Shown piece by piece: positions 37,353-45,217 of a DNA stretch of 64,000 bases. Made by a program: the position numbers and the translations under genes. Source of the DNA: Lichenihabitans sp033947565 (lineage in GTDB: Bacteria; Pseudomonadota; Alphaproteobacteria; Rhizobiales; Beijerinckiaceae); NCBI RefSeq assembly GCF_033947565.1, contig NZ_JARPVX010000012.1, positions 26,816 to 90,815 on the forward strand, written 5' to 3'. Numbering within the stretch: the stretch's first letter is position 1; each line of letters starts with the position of its first letter. The notes beneath the pieces are model-generated. The model ran no database searches. It was not told the origin of the DNA and was given only the letters and a program-made list of their open reading frames with translations.

Positions 37353-37439
37353 GGCGGGAGCCTGGAACGTCATGGCCAATGTCTTGCGGGAAGTGGCCGC
37401 GCCGGTCAAGCTGAAGCGCGGCCGTCGCAGCGTTACGGG

Positions 37440-37760
37440 TCAGGCGGCGTGGCGTTCCGCATCCCAGCGGCGCCGCAACTCGGCCTGGGCAGCACCCTTG
37501 CGGGCCGTCGTCCACGCCCTCTGCCGCGTGGCATCGGCGCGGGCCGCGAGACCAAGCGTCGGGTCGCGGAACAGCGGGTCCGCCGCAACGCTCCACACGT
37601 CCTGCCGGGTCAGCCCGATGTCGCGCAGCATGTGATCGTTCATGGCGCCGATCTGGCCCAGCACGCGACGGCGCAGCAGCGCCACCCCAAGGGCGCGGAC
37701 GGCCGCAAGCAAAGGGGCTGCGGACAGAATGACGGGTCCCATGACGGCCGGGCGGGACAT
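37440..37760 (-). CDS. DUF1127 small basic protein
   Basis: A 106-residue protein with the DUF1127 core (RRVLGQIGAMNDHMLRDIGLTRQDVWSVA, residues 31-60) and a charged C-terminal extension. Short DUF1127 proteins are studied as RNA-associated regulators of phosphate and carbon use in Agrobacterium; the longer forms are undefined. It diverges from a LysR gene, a recurrent pairing, with a dyad in the gap. Confidence 0.85.
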   Translation of the reverse strand: MSRPAVMGPVILSAAPLLAAVRALGVALLRRRVLGQIGAMNDHMLRDIGLTRQDVWSVAADPLFRDPTLGLAARADATRQRAWTTARKGAAQAELRRRWDAERHAA

Positions 37761-37848
37761 TGGTGGCTCCTCAGGTATGGGCCGGGACAGGATCGTGCCG
37801 GCCCGCTTGACCTAAGCCGTTGCGGCGCATCAGAATAACGAATGTTTC

Positions 37849-37869
37849 CGATGGCTGAAATCAGCATCG
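37849..37869. promoter_or_regulatory. Dyad between DUF1127 and lysR, candidate LysR operator
   Basis: GCTGA-AA-TCAGC (37854-37865) forms a perfect inverted repeat, extended by CGATG and ATCG to about 21 bp with one unpaired base. It lies 19 bp before the lysR ATG and overlaps the weak -35 of a possible DUF1127 promoter (TTCAGC, 16 bp, TATTCT on the minus strand). Autoregulation plus control of DUF1127 is inferred from place and symmetry. Confidence 0.45.
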
Positions 37870-37888
37870 CAAATGGGACGTTTCGCCG

Positions 37889-38782
37889 ATGGCCGCCTTG
37901 CTGGACATGGATCAGCTGCGCACGTTCGTAGCCATCGCCGATACGGGCTCATTTACCCGCGCGGCCGACGCGGTGCACAAAACCCAGTCGGCCGTGTCGA
38001 TGCAGATGAAGAAGCTCGAGGAGCGCATCGGCCGGGCCATCTTCGCGCGCGATGGCCGAGCCTCGCGGCTGACCGAAGACGGGCTGCGGCTTGCCGATTA
38101 CGCCCGGCGCATCCTCCGGCTGAACGGCGAGGCGCTGGCGAGCTTCACCGCCATGGAGCTGGCCGGCCACGTGCGGCTCGGCCTGCCGGACGATTACGCG
38201 GATCGCTACCTGCCCGAGATCCTGGCCCGGTTCTCGGAATCGAACCCGCGGGTCGAGGTCACGGTGGTGTGCGAACCCACCCCGATGCTGGTCAGCCGCA
38301 TCGCGGCCGGCGACCTCGACCTCGCCATCATCACCCATGTGGACGCCAAGGGGCGGGCCAGCATCATCCGCACCGAGCGCTTGCTGTGGGTCACTTCGGC
38401 CCGGCACGGGGTGCATGAGGCCACGCCCGTGCCCCTGGCGCTCGGCCGGCTCGATTGCACCTGGCGGCAGGCCGCGACGGCCGAGCTCGACGATGCGGGC
38501 ATCAATTATCGGGTGCTGTATTCGAGCTGGAACTCGACCGCGGTCGGGGCCGCGGTGCTGGCCGGTCTTGCGGTCTCGGTGCTGCCCGAAAGCGCGCTCA
38601 GGCCCGGCATGCGGGTGCTCGGCCCTTCGGACGGGTTTCCGGCCCTGCCGTCCTGCAAGATCGCGCTGCTGCGCAACGGCTTCGAGCCTTCGCGACTGGC
38701 CGACGCGCTGGCGGCCTTGATCGCCACGAGCCTCGACAACCTTTCGGGCGCCACCGGGCCGGAGGCCGCAGCCGCTACCTGA
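37889..38782 (+). CDS. LysR-family transcriptional regulator
   Basis: A 297-residue LTTR. The N-terminal helix-turn-helix reads MDQLRTFVAIADTGSFTRAADAVHKTQSAVSMQMKKLE; the effector domain starts near residue 90 (GHVRLGLPDDYADRYLPEIL). LTTRs with this wording stand next to DUF1127 genes in many Hyphomicrobiales. The ATG at 37889 is used; ATG at 37907 (MDQLRTF) is possible. Its stop overlaps the end of a convergent Flp pilin gene by 8 bp. Inducer unknown. Confidence 0.92.
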   Translation: MAALLDMDQLRTFVAIADTGSFTRAADAVHKTQSAVSMQMKKLEERIGRAIFARDGRASRLTEDGLRLADYARRILRLNGEALASFTAMELAGHVRLGLPDDYADRYLPEILARFSESNPRVEVTVVCEPTPMLVSRIAAGDLDLAIITHVDAKGRASIIRTERLLWVTSARHGVHEATPVPLALGRLDCTWRQAATAELDDAGINYRVLYSSWNSTAVGAAVLAGLAVSVLPESALRPGMRVLGPSDGFPALPSCKIALLRNGFEPSRLADALAALIATSLDNLSGATGPEAAAAT

Positions 38783-38933
38783 AGCCGCTCATCAAGGGGC
38801 CGAGAAACAAGGCATTGAGCTTGTTGCCGATGCCGGTCGCCCCCGTCACGATCAAGATGGAGACCATGCCTGCGATCGTCGCATATTCGATGCTGGTTGC
38901 GCCGCTGCGGCTGATGAGAAATCGAGCGATCAC
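38775..38933 (-). CDS. Flp-type (type IVb) pilin, 52 residues
   Basis: A short gene converging on lysR. The product begins MIARFLISRSG and continues ATSIEYATIAGMVSILIVTG; this is the Flp pilin pattern with a prepilin-peptidase site after Gly11 and Glu at position +5 of the mature protein, then one hydrophobic helix and a short tail ending MSGFR. The start is GTG at 38931-38933 with GGGG about nine bases upstream; an ATG slightly upstream in another register meets a stop. Flp subunits form thin adhesive pili through the Tad machine. No Tad secretion genes lie near; TadE/TadG-like genes occur at 53-56 kb. Confidence 0.8.
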   Translation of the reverse strand: MIARFLISRSGATSIEYATIAGMVSILIVTGATGIGNKLNALFLGPLMSGFR

Positions 38934-39078
38934 GTCATGAAGCCCCCGGTGCCGATCGTCGACGCTAGGGTCGCAATGCCATCGATTCCTTAACGCGATC
39001 GGGAAAACCGAGACCGAACAAGGAGAAAAGGCCCGCGCCGAAGCGCGGACCTGACGCTATGGTGAAGAAAGGCGTCGA

Positions 39079-39336
39079 TTACATCGTCTTCTTCATCGCC
39101 TTCTTCGACATGTGCTTCTTGGCCATATGCTTCTTGGCCATCGTCTTCTTCGGCATCGCGGCGGTGTCGGCGGCGGCCGGGTCGCCCGTGGGCGCGCTCA
39201 TCGCACCGGCGGCCGGCGCCGCCATGGCGCCACCGGCCGCGGGTGCCGCGCTCGGGTCCGTCTGGGCGAAGGCCGTGCCGAGACCGAGAACCGAAACCGT
39301 GCAGGCCAAAACAAGCGTCTTGCGGATCGAAACCAT
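39079..39336 (-). CDS. Secreted Met/Lys/His-repeat peptide
   Basis: An 85-residue protein with a signal peptide (cleavage after TAFA, residue 24), an Ala/Pro/Gly-rich middle and a C-terminal repeat tail of the form MAKKHMAKKHMSKK (residues about 66-85). It resembles small 'MxKDx repeat' exported proteins. The Met, His and Lys content suggests binding of metal or polyanion, which is inference. GGAG precedes the ATG at a good distance. It stands alone, with gshA divergent 227 bp away. Confidence 0.75.
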   Translation of the reverse strand: MVSIRKTLVLACTVSVLGLGTAFAQTDPSAAPAAGGAMAAPAAGAMSAPTGDPAAADTAAMPKKTMAKKHMAKKHMSKKAMKKTM

Positions 39337-39468
39337 GATGATCTCCCCAGATCGAACAAACCCCGGAGGGCCGCCCGCGAGCCATTCGCGGGCCAAGCGC
39401 CAAGCGCTTCTGCAAGCTCTTCGCACCCCTATGAACGGTAGGTGAATCGGGCTTGGCCGCAAGGGTCG

Positions 39469-39497
39469 TTGCCGTTTTTATTGGGGCCGCCTATCTA
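39469..39497 (+). promoter_or_regulatory. Sigma-70 promoter for gshA
   Basis: TTGCCG (39469-39474), a 17-bp spacer starting with a T/A-rich stretch, and TATCTA (39492-39497). The expected start near 39504 leaves a 60-nt leader before the gshA ATG. Confidence 0.5.
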
Positions 39498-39563
39498 CTG
39501 GCTTTCCGCGGGATTCGCTTGCGTGTCCCGGCGGCGGCGTGGATCGAGCGGTGAAAGTTAAGA

Positions 39564-40943
39564 ATGGCCCGAGACGTCACTGATCTGACGCCCATCGAGT
39601 CGCGCGACGAGCTCGTCCGCCACCTGGAGGACGGCTGCAAACCCCCGAGCGACTTCAAGGTCGGCACCGAGCACGAGAAGGTGCCGTTCTATTGTGCCGA
39701 CGCGGCTCCGGTGCCCTACCGGGGCACGGGTCCCGGCCGTGGCGGCATCGGGGAGCTGCTCGAAGGCCTCCAGACCCGCACCGGATGGGACCCGATCGTC
39801 GAGGGCGAAGCGATCATCGGCCTGCACGACCCCGTCGGTGGCGGCGCCATCTCGCTCGAGCCCGGCGGCCAGTTCGAATTGTCGGGTGCCCCCGTGGCCA
39901 CCATTCACGCGGCCGCCGACGAGCTTGCCCAGCATCTCGAGGCCACGCGGGCCGTGGCGGAGCCGCTCGGCATCCGCTTCCTGACGCTCGGCATGTCGCC
40001 CCGCTGGAGCCATGCCGAAACCCCGGTGATGCCCAAGGGGCGCTACCGCATCATGGCCGGCTACATGCCCAAGGTCGGCACGCGCGGCCTCGATATGATG
40101 TTCCGCACCGCCACCGTGCAGGCCAACCTCGACTTCTCAAACGAGGCCGACATGGTGCGCAAGCTGCGGGTGACGCTGGCCCTGCAGCCCGTGGCGGCGG
40201 CGCTGTTCGCCAACTCGCCCTTCACGGACGGGCGGCCGAACGGCTTCCTGTCGGCGCGGTCCGAGATCTGGCGCGACACCGACAACGAGCGCGCCGGCAT
40301 GCTGCCGCTCGCCTTCGAGGACGGCTTCGGGTTCGAGCGCTATGTTGATTATGCGCTCAAGGTGCCGATGTATTTCATCAAGCGGGGCGAAACCTACCAC
40401 GACGTGTCGGGGCAGGATTTCCGCCACCTACTGGCCGGCGGCCTCGACAGCCACCCGGGCGAGCGGGCGACGCTGTCGGATTGGGCCAACCACCTGTCGA
40501 CCTTGTTCCCAGAGGTGCGGTTGAAGCGCTACCTCGAGATGCGCGGGTGCGACGTGGGCCCGCCGGCGATCATCAATGCCATGCCGGCGCTGTTCGTCGG
40601 GCTGCTCTACGACACGGACGCGCTCGAAGCCGCCTGGGACCTGGTGAAGCACTGGACCGGCACCGAGCGGCAGGCGTTGCGCGACGCCGTGCCGCGCCTG
40701 GGGCTCGAAGCCGAGGTCCGGGGCCGCAAGGCTCGCGACGTGGCGCGCGACATGCTGGCCCTGGCGCGCACCGGGCTGGTGCGCCGCCGCCATCTCGATG
40801 CGGCCGGCCGCGACGAAAGCCACTTCCTCGACCCGCTCGACACTATTGTGGCCGGACGCACGCAGGCCGAAGACCTGTTGGCCCATTACAATGGCGGCTG
40901 GAACGGCTCCGTCGGCCCCGCATTCTCCGACTGCGTGTTCTGA
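39564..40943 (+). CDS. gshA: Glutamate-cysteine ligase (plant/alphaproteobacterial type)
   Basis: Makes gamma-glutamylcysteine, the first step of glutathione synthesis. The 459 residues match the plant-like class: FKVGTEHEKVPF at residues 31-42, GGAISLEPGGQFELSGAP near 95, PKGRYRIMAGYMPKVG near 155, and GLLYDTDAL near 345. Two conserved Cys pairs of the plant enzyme are not obvious, as usual for bacterial members. A candidate promoter precedes it. gshB is not adjacent. Confidence 0.94.
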   Translation: MARDVTDLTPIESRDELVRHLEDGCKPPSDFKVGTEHEKVPFYCADAAPVPYRGTGPGRGGIGELLEGLQTRTGWDPIVEGEAIIGLHDPVGGGAISLEPGGQFELSGAPVATIHAAADELAQHLEATRAVAEPLGIRFLTLGMSPRWSHAETPVMPKGRYRIMAGYMPKVGTRGLDMMFRTATVQANLDFSNEADMVRKLRVTLALQPVAAALFANSPFTDGRPNGFLSARSEIWRDTDNERAGMLPLAFEDGFGFERYVDYALKVPMYFIKRGETYHDVSGQDFRHLLAGGLDSHPGERATLSDWANHLSTLFPEVRLKRYLEMRGCDVGPPAIINAMPALFVGLLYDTDALEAAWDLVKHWTGTERQALRDAVPRLGLEAEVRGRKARDVARDMLALARTGLVRRRHLDAAGRDESHFLDPLDTIVAGRTQAEDLLAHYNGGWNGSVGPAFSDCVF

Positions 40944-40974
40944 CGTGGCGCCCCACCCGATGTCGAAGGCTCCC

Positions 40975-41325
40975 ATGCGTCGTGTCTCGCTGGCCATCAT
41001 CGCGCTCCTTGCCGCCACCGCGGCCCGGGCGGACGCGCCCGGCGGCTTCACCGATTGCGAAAAGGCCGCTACGGCGGACGAGAAGGCGATCTGCGGCCAT
41101 GTCGAGCTCGCCCAGCAGGACGCCCGCATGGTGACGATGTTCAAGATCGCCAAGGGCTTCGTCGGCATGGGCGCGCGGGGCGCCATCAATGACGCCCAGG
41201 TGGCGTGGCTGGCCAAGCGTCACGCCTGCAAGGCCGCAGTGCCCTGCCTGCAGACCACCTACGGCACACGCATCCGCGAGTTGCAGAAGGTGCTCGACGA
41301 CGTCAAGGCGCGCGGACCGTTCTGA
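40975..41325 (+). CDS. LprI-like (DUF1311) secreted small protein
   Basis: A 116-residue exported protein: signal peptide MRRVSLAIIALLAATAARA, then a four-cysteine domain with TADEKAICGH, AQVAWLAKRHAC and CLQTTYGTRIRELQ. This is the lysozyme-inhibitor LprI N-terminal/DUF1311 pattern. The ATG at 40975 is chosen over 40960 because GAAGG precedes it. It begins 31 bp after gshA on the same strand. A role against lysozyme is known for one mycobacterial member only. Confidence 0.8.
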   Translation: MRRVSLAIIALLAATAARADAPGGFTDCEKAATADEKAICGHVELAQQDARMVTMFKIAKGFVGMGARGAINDAQVAWLAKRHACKAAVPCLQTTYGTRIRELQKVLDDVKARGPF

Positions 41326-41332
41326 CGCCGCA

Positions 41333-41545
41333 TCAACGACCGAGCGTCGTCATCCCTTCGCTGCGCACCGAGCCGCCGAGCTTGTAGCAGGTGTCGCTGC
41401 CGGGCGCCCGCACGTAGCCGGCCCCGAGATGGGCGCAGGCCGCCACATCGGCCGACTTGGGCTCCGCCCGGCCGGCCGGCAGATTGGTGGCACAGGTCAG
41501 GTTGCCGGCGAGGCAAGCGGCCGCGAGGAGGATCGGCGTGGTCAT
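41333..41545 (-). CDS. Small secreted protein with a porin-like Cys motif
   Basis: A 70-residue protein with a hydrophobic N-terminus (MTTPILLAAACLAGNLTC) and a C-terminal motif ACAHLGAGYVRAPGSDTCYKLGGSVR. That motif copies the N-terminal strand of Hyphomicrobiales porins (Gly-Thr-Asp-Thr-Cys-Leu-Lys-Ile-Gly-Gly), but the barrel is missing. AGGA lies eight bases before the ATG. It could be a porin remnant or an independent small outer-membrane or periplasmic protein. It converges on the LprI-like gene with 7 bp between. Confidence 0.6.
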   Translation of the reverse strand: MTTPILLAAACLAGNLTCATNLPAGRAEPKSADVAACAHLGAGYVRAPGSDTCYKLGGSVRSEGMTTLGR

Positions 41546-41585
41546 GCACCGATCCTGCCGCTTCACGCGAACCGAAACAAGCCGC

Positions 41586-43982
41586 TCACTCGCCGTAGGG
41601 CACCCAGACGGTCTTCACCTGGGTGGCGCGGCGAAGGTATTCCGCCCCCTGCCCTTCGGTCGGCGACAGCCAATCGCGGCCACGTCCCTGGTTGGTCCAG
41701 GTCGCCTTCAGGTTGGAGGCCGACGCCTTCTCGACGGCCGTGCCTCCGGCGGCCGAGCCGACATACCAGAGCGCCGCCACCTCGTGGTGGTCCGCCAGCA
41801 CCTGCGCCAGGCCATCGCGCTCGCCCGTGACGATGTTGACCACGCCCCCCGGCACGTCGCTGGTGTCGAGCACCTGGATGAAGTCGGTGGCGGCCAGCGG
41901 TTGCACCGGCGAAGGCACGATCACGGCCCGGTTGCCCATCGCGAGCGCCGGCATCAGCAGCGACACGAAGGCCAGCAGCGGCGCCTCGTCGGGGCAGACG
42001 AGGCCCATCGTGCCCCAGGGCTCGTGCATCGCCAGCGTCACGTGGCGTGACTTCGTGGCCTGCACCTGCCCGTCGTATTTGTCGGCCCAGGCAGCGTAGA
42101 AGAAGGTGCGGGCGATCGCCGCCTCGACCTCGCGGGCCGCGGCTTCAGCCGAGCCCGAGGCGGCCAACCGGTGGGCGAAGTCATCGGCCCGGGCAGCGAG
42201 GTTTTCGGCCACGTAATACAGCACCTGGGCCCGGTTGTGCGCCGTCGCGGCGCTCCAGGCGACGGCCTTGCTGGCGGCCTCGACGGCGTTGCGGATGTCC
42301 TTGCGGTTGCCGAGCCCGGCCTGGCCGAGCGGCGCCCCATCCGTGCCCCGCACCGTGAAGCTGTAGCCGGAATCCGGGCGCGCCTGCTTGCCACCGACAT
42401 AGAGTTTGGCCGTGCGGTCGATGCTTGGCATGCCCGACACCGCCGGAGCGGCTTCGGCCGGCAGGGCCGAAAGCCTGGGCTCGACCGGGGTGGCCGCTTC
42501 GGGCAGCTGCTGCGTCCATTTCGGCACCAGATATTCCATCAGGCCGGCGCGGCCGCCTTCGCGGCCGAACCCGCTTTCCTTGAAGCCGCCGAAGCTCGCC
42601 GCGGCATCGAACATGTTGGTGGCGTTGATCCACACGACGCCGGCCTTCACAGTGGCCGCCACCTCGAGCGCCAAATTGATCGACTCGGTCCAGATCGAGG
42701 CCGCGAGCCCGTAGCGGGTGTTGTTGGCCAGCGCCACGGCTTCGTCGGGGGTGCGGAACGTCATCGACACCGCCACGGGGCCGAAGATCTCGACCTCGGC
42801 CACGGTGCTGGCCGGCGCCACCTCGGTCATCAACGTCGGCGGGAAGAAGCAGCCGCGCTCCGGCAGGGCGCCGGGGGCCTGATGCAGGGTGGCGCCTTCG
42901 CGTGTGCCGAGCGCCACGAGGTCGCGGATGCGCTCGAGCTGCACCGGCGCCACGATGGCGCCCATGTCGGTCGACTTGTCGAGCGGGTCGCCGGTGCGCA
43001 AGCTCGCCATGCGGCGCTTCAGCTTGGCGTGAAAGCGCTCGGCCACGCCTTCCTGCACCAGGATGCGCGAGCCGGCGCAGCAGACCTGGCCGCCGTTGAA
43101 CCAGATGGCGTCGACCACGCCCTCGACCGCCCCGTCGAGGTCGGCATCGTCGAAGACGATGAAGGGCGACTTGCCGCCGAGCTCGAGGCTCAACTTCTTG
43201 CCCGACCCCGCCGTCTCGGCCCGGATCAACCGCCCGACCTCGGTCGAGCCCGTGAAGGCGACCTTGTCGACGTGCGGATGGCGGACGAGCGCCGCCCCGG
43301 TGACGCCATCGCCGGTGACGACGTTGACGACGCCCTTCGGCAGACCCGCCTCGCGGCAAAGCTCCGCAAAGGCGAGCGCCGTCAGCGGCGTGAACTCGGC
43401 CGGCTTCAACACCACCGTGTTGCCGGCCGCGAGCGCGGGCGCGATCTTCCAGGCCAGCATCAGCAGCGGAAAATTCCACGGGATGATCTGGCCGCAGACC
43501 CCGACGGGCGCGTGATCGGGAAATTCGCTGGCGATCAGCTCCGCCCAGCCGGCGTGATGGTAGAAATGCCGGGCCGCGAGCGGCACGTCGATATCGCGCG
43601 ACTCGCGGATCGGCTTGCCGTTGTCGACCGTTTCCAACACGGCGAGGAAGCGCTCGCGCTTCTGGATCAACCGGGCCAGGGCATAAAGGTGGCGGGCCCG
43701 CACATGGCCCGGGGTGGTGGACCAGGCCGGAAAGGCCGCGCGGGCCGCCCCGACGGCCGCGTCCACATCGGCGTCGCTGCCTTGCGCACAGGTGGCGATC
43801 ACCGCGTCGCGGGCGGGGTCGCGCACGGCGAAACTTGCCTCAGGGTTCGGCGTCGTGAAGGCGCCATCGATGAAATGACCGAAGCCGGCCGCGTGGTCCT
43901 CCAGCCAGCTCCGCACGTGGGACGCATCCTCGGGCGCGGGGCCGTAATCCATGGTGGCGAGAATCTCTGGAATCGAGGGCAT
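41586..43982 (-). CDS. ALDH16-type tandem aldehyde dehydrogenase
   Basis: A 798-residue protein. Residues about 30-500 are a full aldehyde dehydrogenase with PWNFPLLM (167-175), Glu267 in LELGGKS and catalytic Cys301 in GGQVCCAG. Residues about 530-798 are a second ALDH-like NAD-fold unit (YVGGKQARPDSGY, GLVCPDEAPLLAF, VVNIVTGERDG) that stops before a catalytic half and has no catalytic Cys. This layout and length match the ALDH16 family. It is the third gene of deoR-deoC-aldh; acetaldehyde released by DeoC is the expected substrate by context. The ATG at 43980-43982 is used; upstream sequence is repeat-rich. Confidence 0.9.
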   Translation of the reverse strand: MPSIPEILATMDYGPAPEDASHVRSWLEDHAAGFGHFIDGAFTTPNPEASFAVRDPARDAVIATCAQGSDADVDAAVGAARAAFPAWSTTPGHVRARHLYALARLIQKRERFLAVLETVDNGKPIRESRDIDVPLAARHFYHHAGWAELIASEFPDHAPVGVCGQIIPWNFPLLMLAWKIAPALAAGNTVVLKPAEFTPLTALAFAELCREAGLPKGVVNVVTGDGVTGAALVRHPHVDKVAFTGSTEVGRLIRAETAGSGKKLSLELGGKSPFIVFDDADLDGAVEGVVDAIWFNGGQVCCAGSRILVQEGVAERFHAKLKRRMASLRTGDPLDKSTDMGAIVAPVQLERIRDLVALGTREGATLHQAPGALPERGCFFPPTLMTEVAPASTVAEVEIFGPVAVSMTFRTPDEAVALANNTRYGLAASIWTESINLALEVAATVKAGVVWINATNMFDAAASFGGFKESGFGREGGRAGLMEYLVPKWTQQLPEAATPVEPRLSALPAEAAPAVSGMPSIDRTAKLYVGGKQARPDSGYSFTVRGTDGAPLGQAGLGNRKDIRNAVEAASKAVAWSAATAHNRAQVLYYVAENLAARADDFAHRLAASGSAEAAAREVEAAIARTFFYAAWADKYDGQVQATKSRHVTLAMHEPWGTMGLVCPDEAPLLAFVSLLMPALAMGNRAVIVPSPVQPLAATDFIQVLDTSDVPGGVVNIVTGERDGLAQVLADHHEVAALWYVGSAAGGTAVEKASASNLKATWTNQGRGRDWLSPTEGQGAEYLRRATQVKTVWVPYGE

Positions 43983-44043
43983 GGGGTGTTGTCTCGGGGC
44001 AAGGGGGAGAAAACCCTCGGTCCGGACGCGACGCAGCGGCGAT

Positions 44044-44093
44044 CCGGAACCGGGGAGCCTGCTGCGATGCAGGCCGAAGCAGACCGGTTCCGG
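44044..44093. repeat. Palindrome between deoC and the ALDH gene
   Basis: CCGGAACCGG (44044-44053) and CCGGTTCCGG (44084-44093) are exact inverted arms around an inner CCTGC...GCAGG hairpin. The surrounding 154-bp gap is strongly structured in RNA. It may reduce read-through or stabilise the upstream deoR-deoC message. Confidence 0.6.
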
Positions 44094-44136
44094 GTTCGGC
44101 TGCGCCGCCCCGGCATGAGGGCTCGATAGGGTTCGC

Positions 44137-45189
44137 TTACGCCATGGCGTGATGGCTCGCGGCCGCATAGCGGCCGGTGACGTGATGCTCGAGCTGGCGC
44201 TCGATGTCGGCCAGCATGGAGCTGGCGCCGACACGGAACAGGTCGGGCTCGAGCCAGTCGCGGCCGAGTTCCTCCTTCATCAGTGTCAGCCAGCTGAGCG
44301 CGTCCTTGGCGGTCTTCAGCCCACCGGCGGGCTTGAAGCCGACGCGTTCGCCGGTGCGCTCGCCATAATCACGCAGGGCGCGGATCATCGTCAGGCTGAC
44401 CGGCAGCGTCGCGTTCACGTCCTCCTTGCCGGTGGAGGTCTTGATGAAGTCGGCGCCGGCCTGACAGGCCACCATGGAGGACTTGTAGACGTTGCGCAGC
44501 GTCTTGAGATCACCGGTGCCGAGGATCGCCTTGAGGTGCGCCGGCCCGCAAGCCTCGCGCATGGCCGCCACCTCGTCGTAGAGCGCCTGCCAGTCGCCCA
44601 ACAGCGCATGGGCCCGGGTGATGACGATGTCGATCTCGCCGGCACCCTCGTCGACGGCATAGCGGATCTCGGCGAGGCGTTGCGGCAGCGGCGTCAGCCC
44701 GGCCGGGAAGCCGGTCGCGACCGAGGCCACCGGAATGCCGGAGCCCGCGAGCGCCTTCACGGCCGGCGCTACCATGGTGGGATATACGCAGACGGCGCCG
44801 ACGGTCGGCGGCGCCTCGGTGAGGCCGAGCGCGGCGACGAGGTCGGAGCGCAGCGGCCGGCGGGCCTTGGCGCAAAGCCGCTGCACCCGGCCGGGCGTAT
44901 CGTCGCCCGCGAGCGTCGTCAGGTCGATGCAGGTGAGGGCCTTCACCAGCCAGGCCGCCTGCCATTCCTTCTTCAGCGAGCGCCGTCCGCCGAGCGCGCC
45001 GGTGCGCCGCTCGGTGGCGCTAAGGTTCACCTGGGCGGCCTCGAACCAGGCGGGCGTCAGCGCCGTGCCGGGGTTGCGGTGCGCTTGCGGTTGCGCCTGC
45101 GGCAGCAGGTTCCTGACGGCCTGCAGCGCGGTTCTTGCAGGCGAAACGGGGGGAGCGTCGTCCGGCCGGGACGGCTGTTCGGATGCCAT
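44137..45189 (-). CDS. deoC: Deoxyribose-phosphate aldolase
   Basis: Cleaves 2-deoxyribose-5-phosphate to acetaldehyde and glyceraldehyde-3-phosphate. The 350-residue protein has the class I TIM-barrel motifs: CIDLTTLAGDDT, CVYPTMV, EIDIVI, DFIKTSTGK and GFKPAGGLKT, the last with the Schiff-base Lys. It is longer than the 250-residue E. coli form because of an N-terminal extension of about 80 residues, as in other large DeoC proteins. It follows deoR by 28 bp. Confidence 0.94.
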   Translation of the reverse strand: MASEQPSRPDDAPPVSPARTALQAVRNLLPQAQPQAHRNPGTALTPAWFEAAQVNLSATERRTGALGGRRSLKKEWQAAWLVKALTCIDLTTLAGDDTPGRVQRLCAKARRPLRSDLVAALGLTEAPPTVGAVCVYPTMVAPAVKALAGSGIPVASVATGFPAGLTPLPQRLAEIRYAVDEGAGEIDIVITRAHALLGDWQALYDEVAAMREACGPAHLKAILGTGDLKTLRNVYKSSMVACQAGADFIKTSTGKEDVNATLPVSLTMIRALRDYGERTGERVGFKPAGGLKTAKDALSWLTLMKEELGRDWLEPDLFRVGASSMLADIERQLEHHVTGRYAAASHHAMA

Positions 45190-45217
45190 GGCGATTCCTC
45201 CTTTGGGGCGCGAAGCC

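Noticed and set aside
42171..44129. A 652-codon plus-strand frame opposite the ALDH16-type gene
   Set aside because: Antisense to a fully conserved dehydrogenase; no domain and typical shadow composition.
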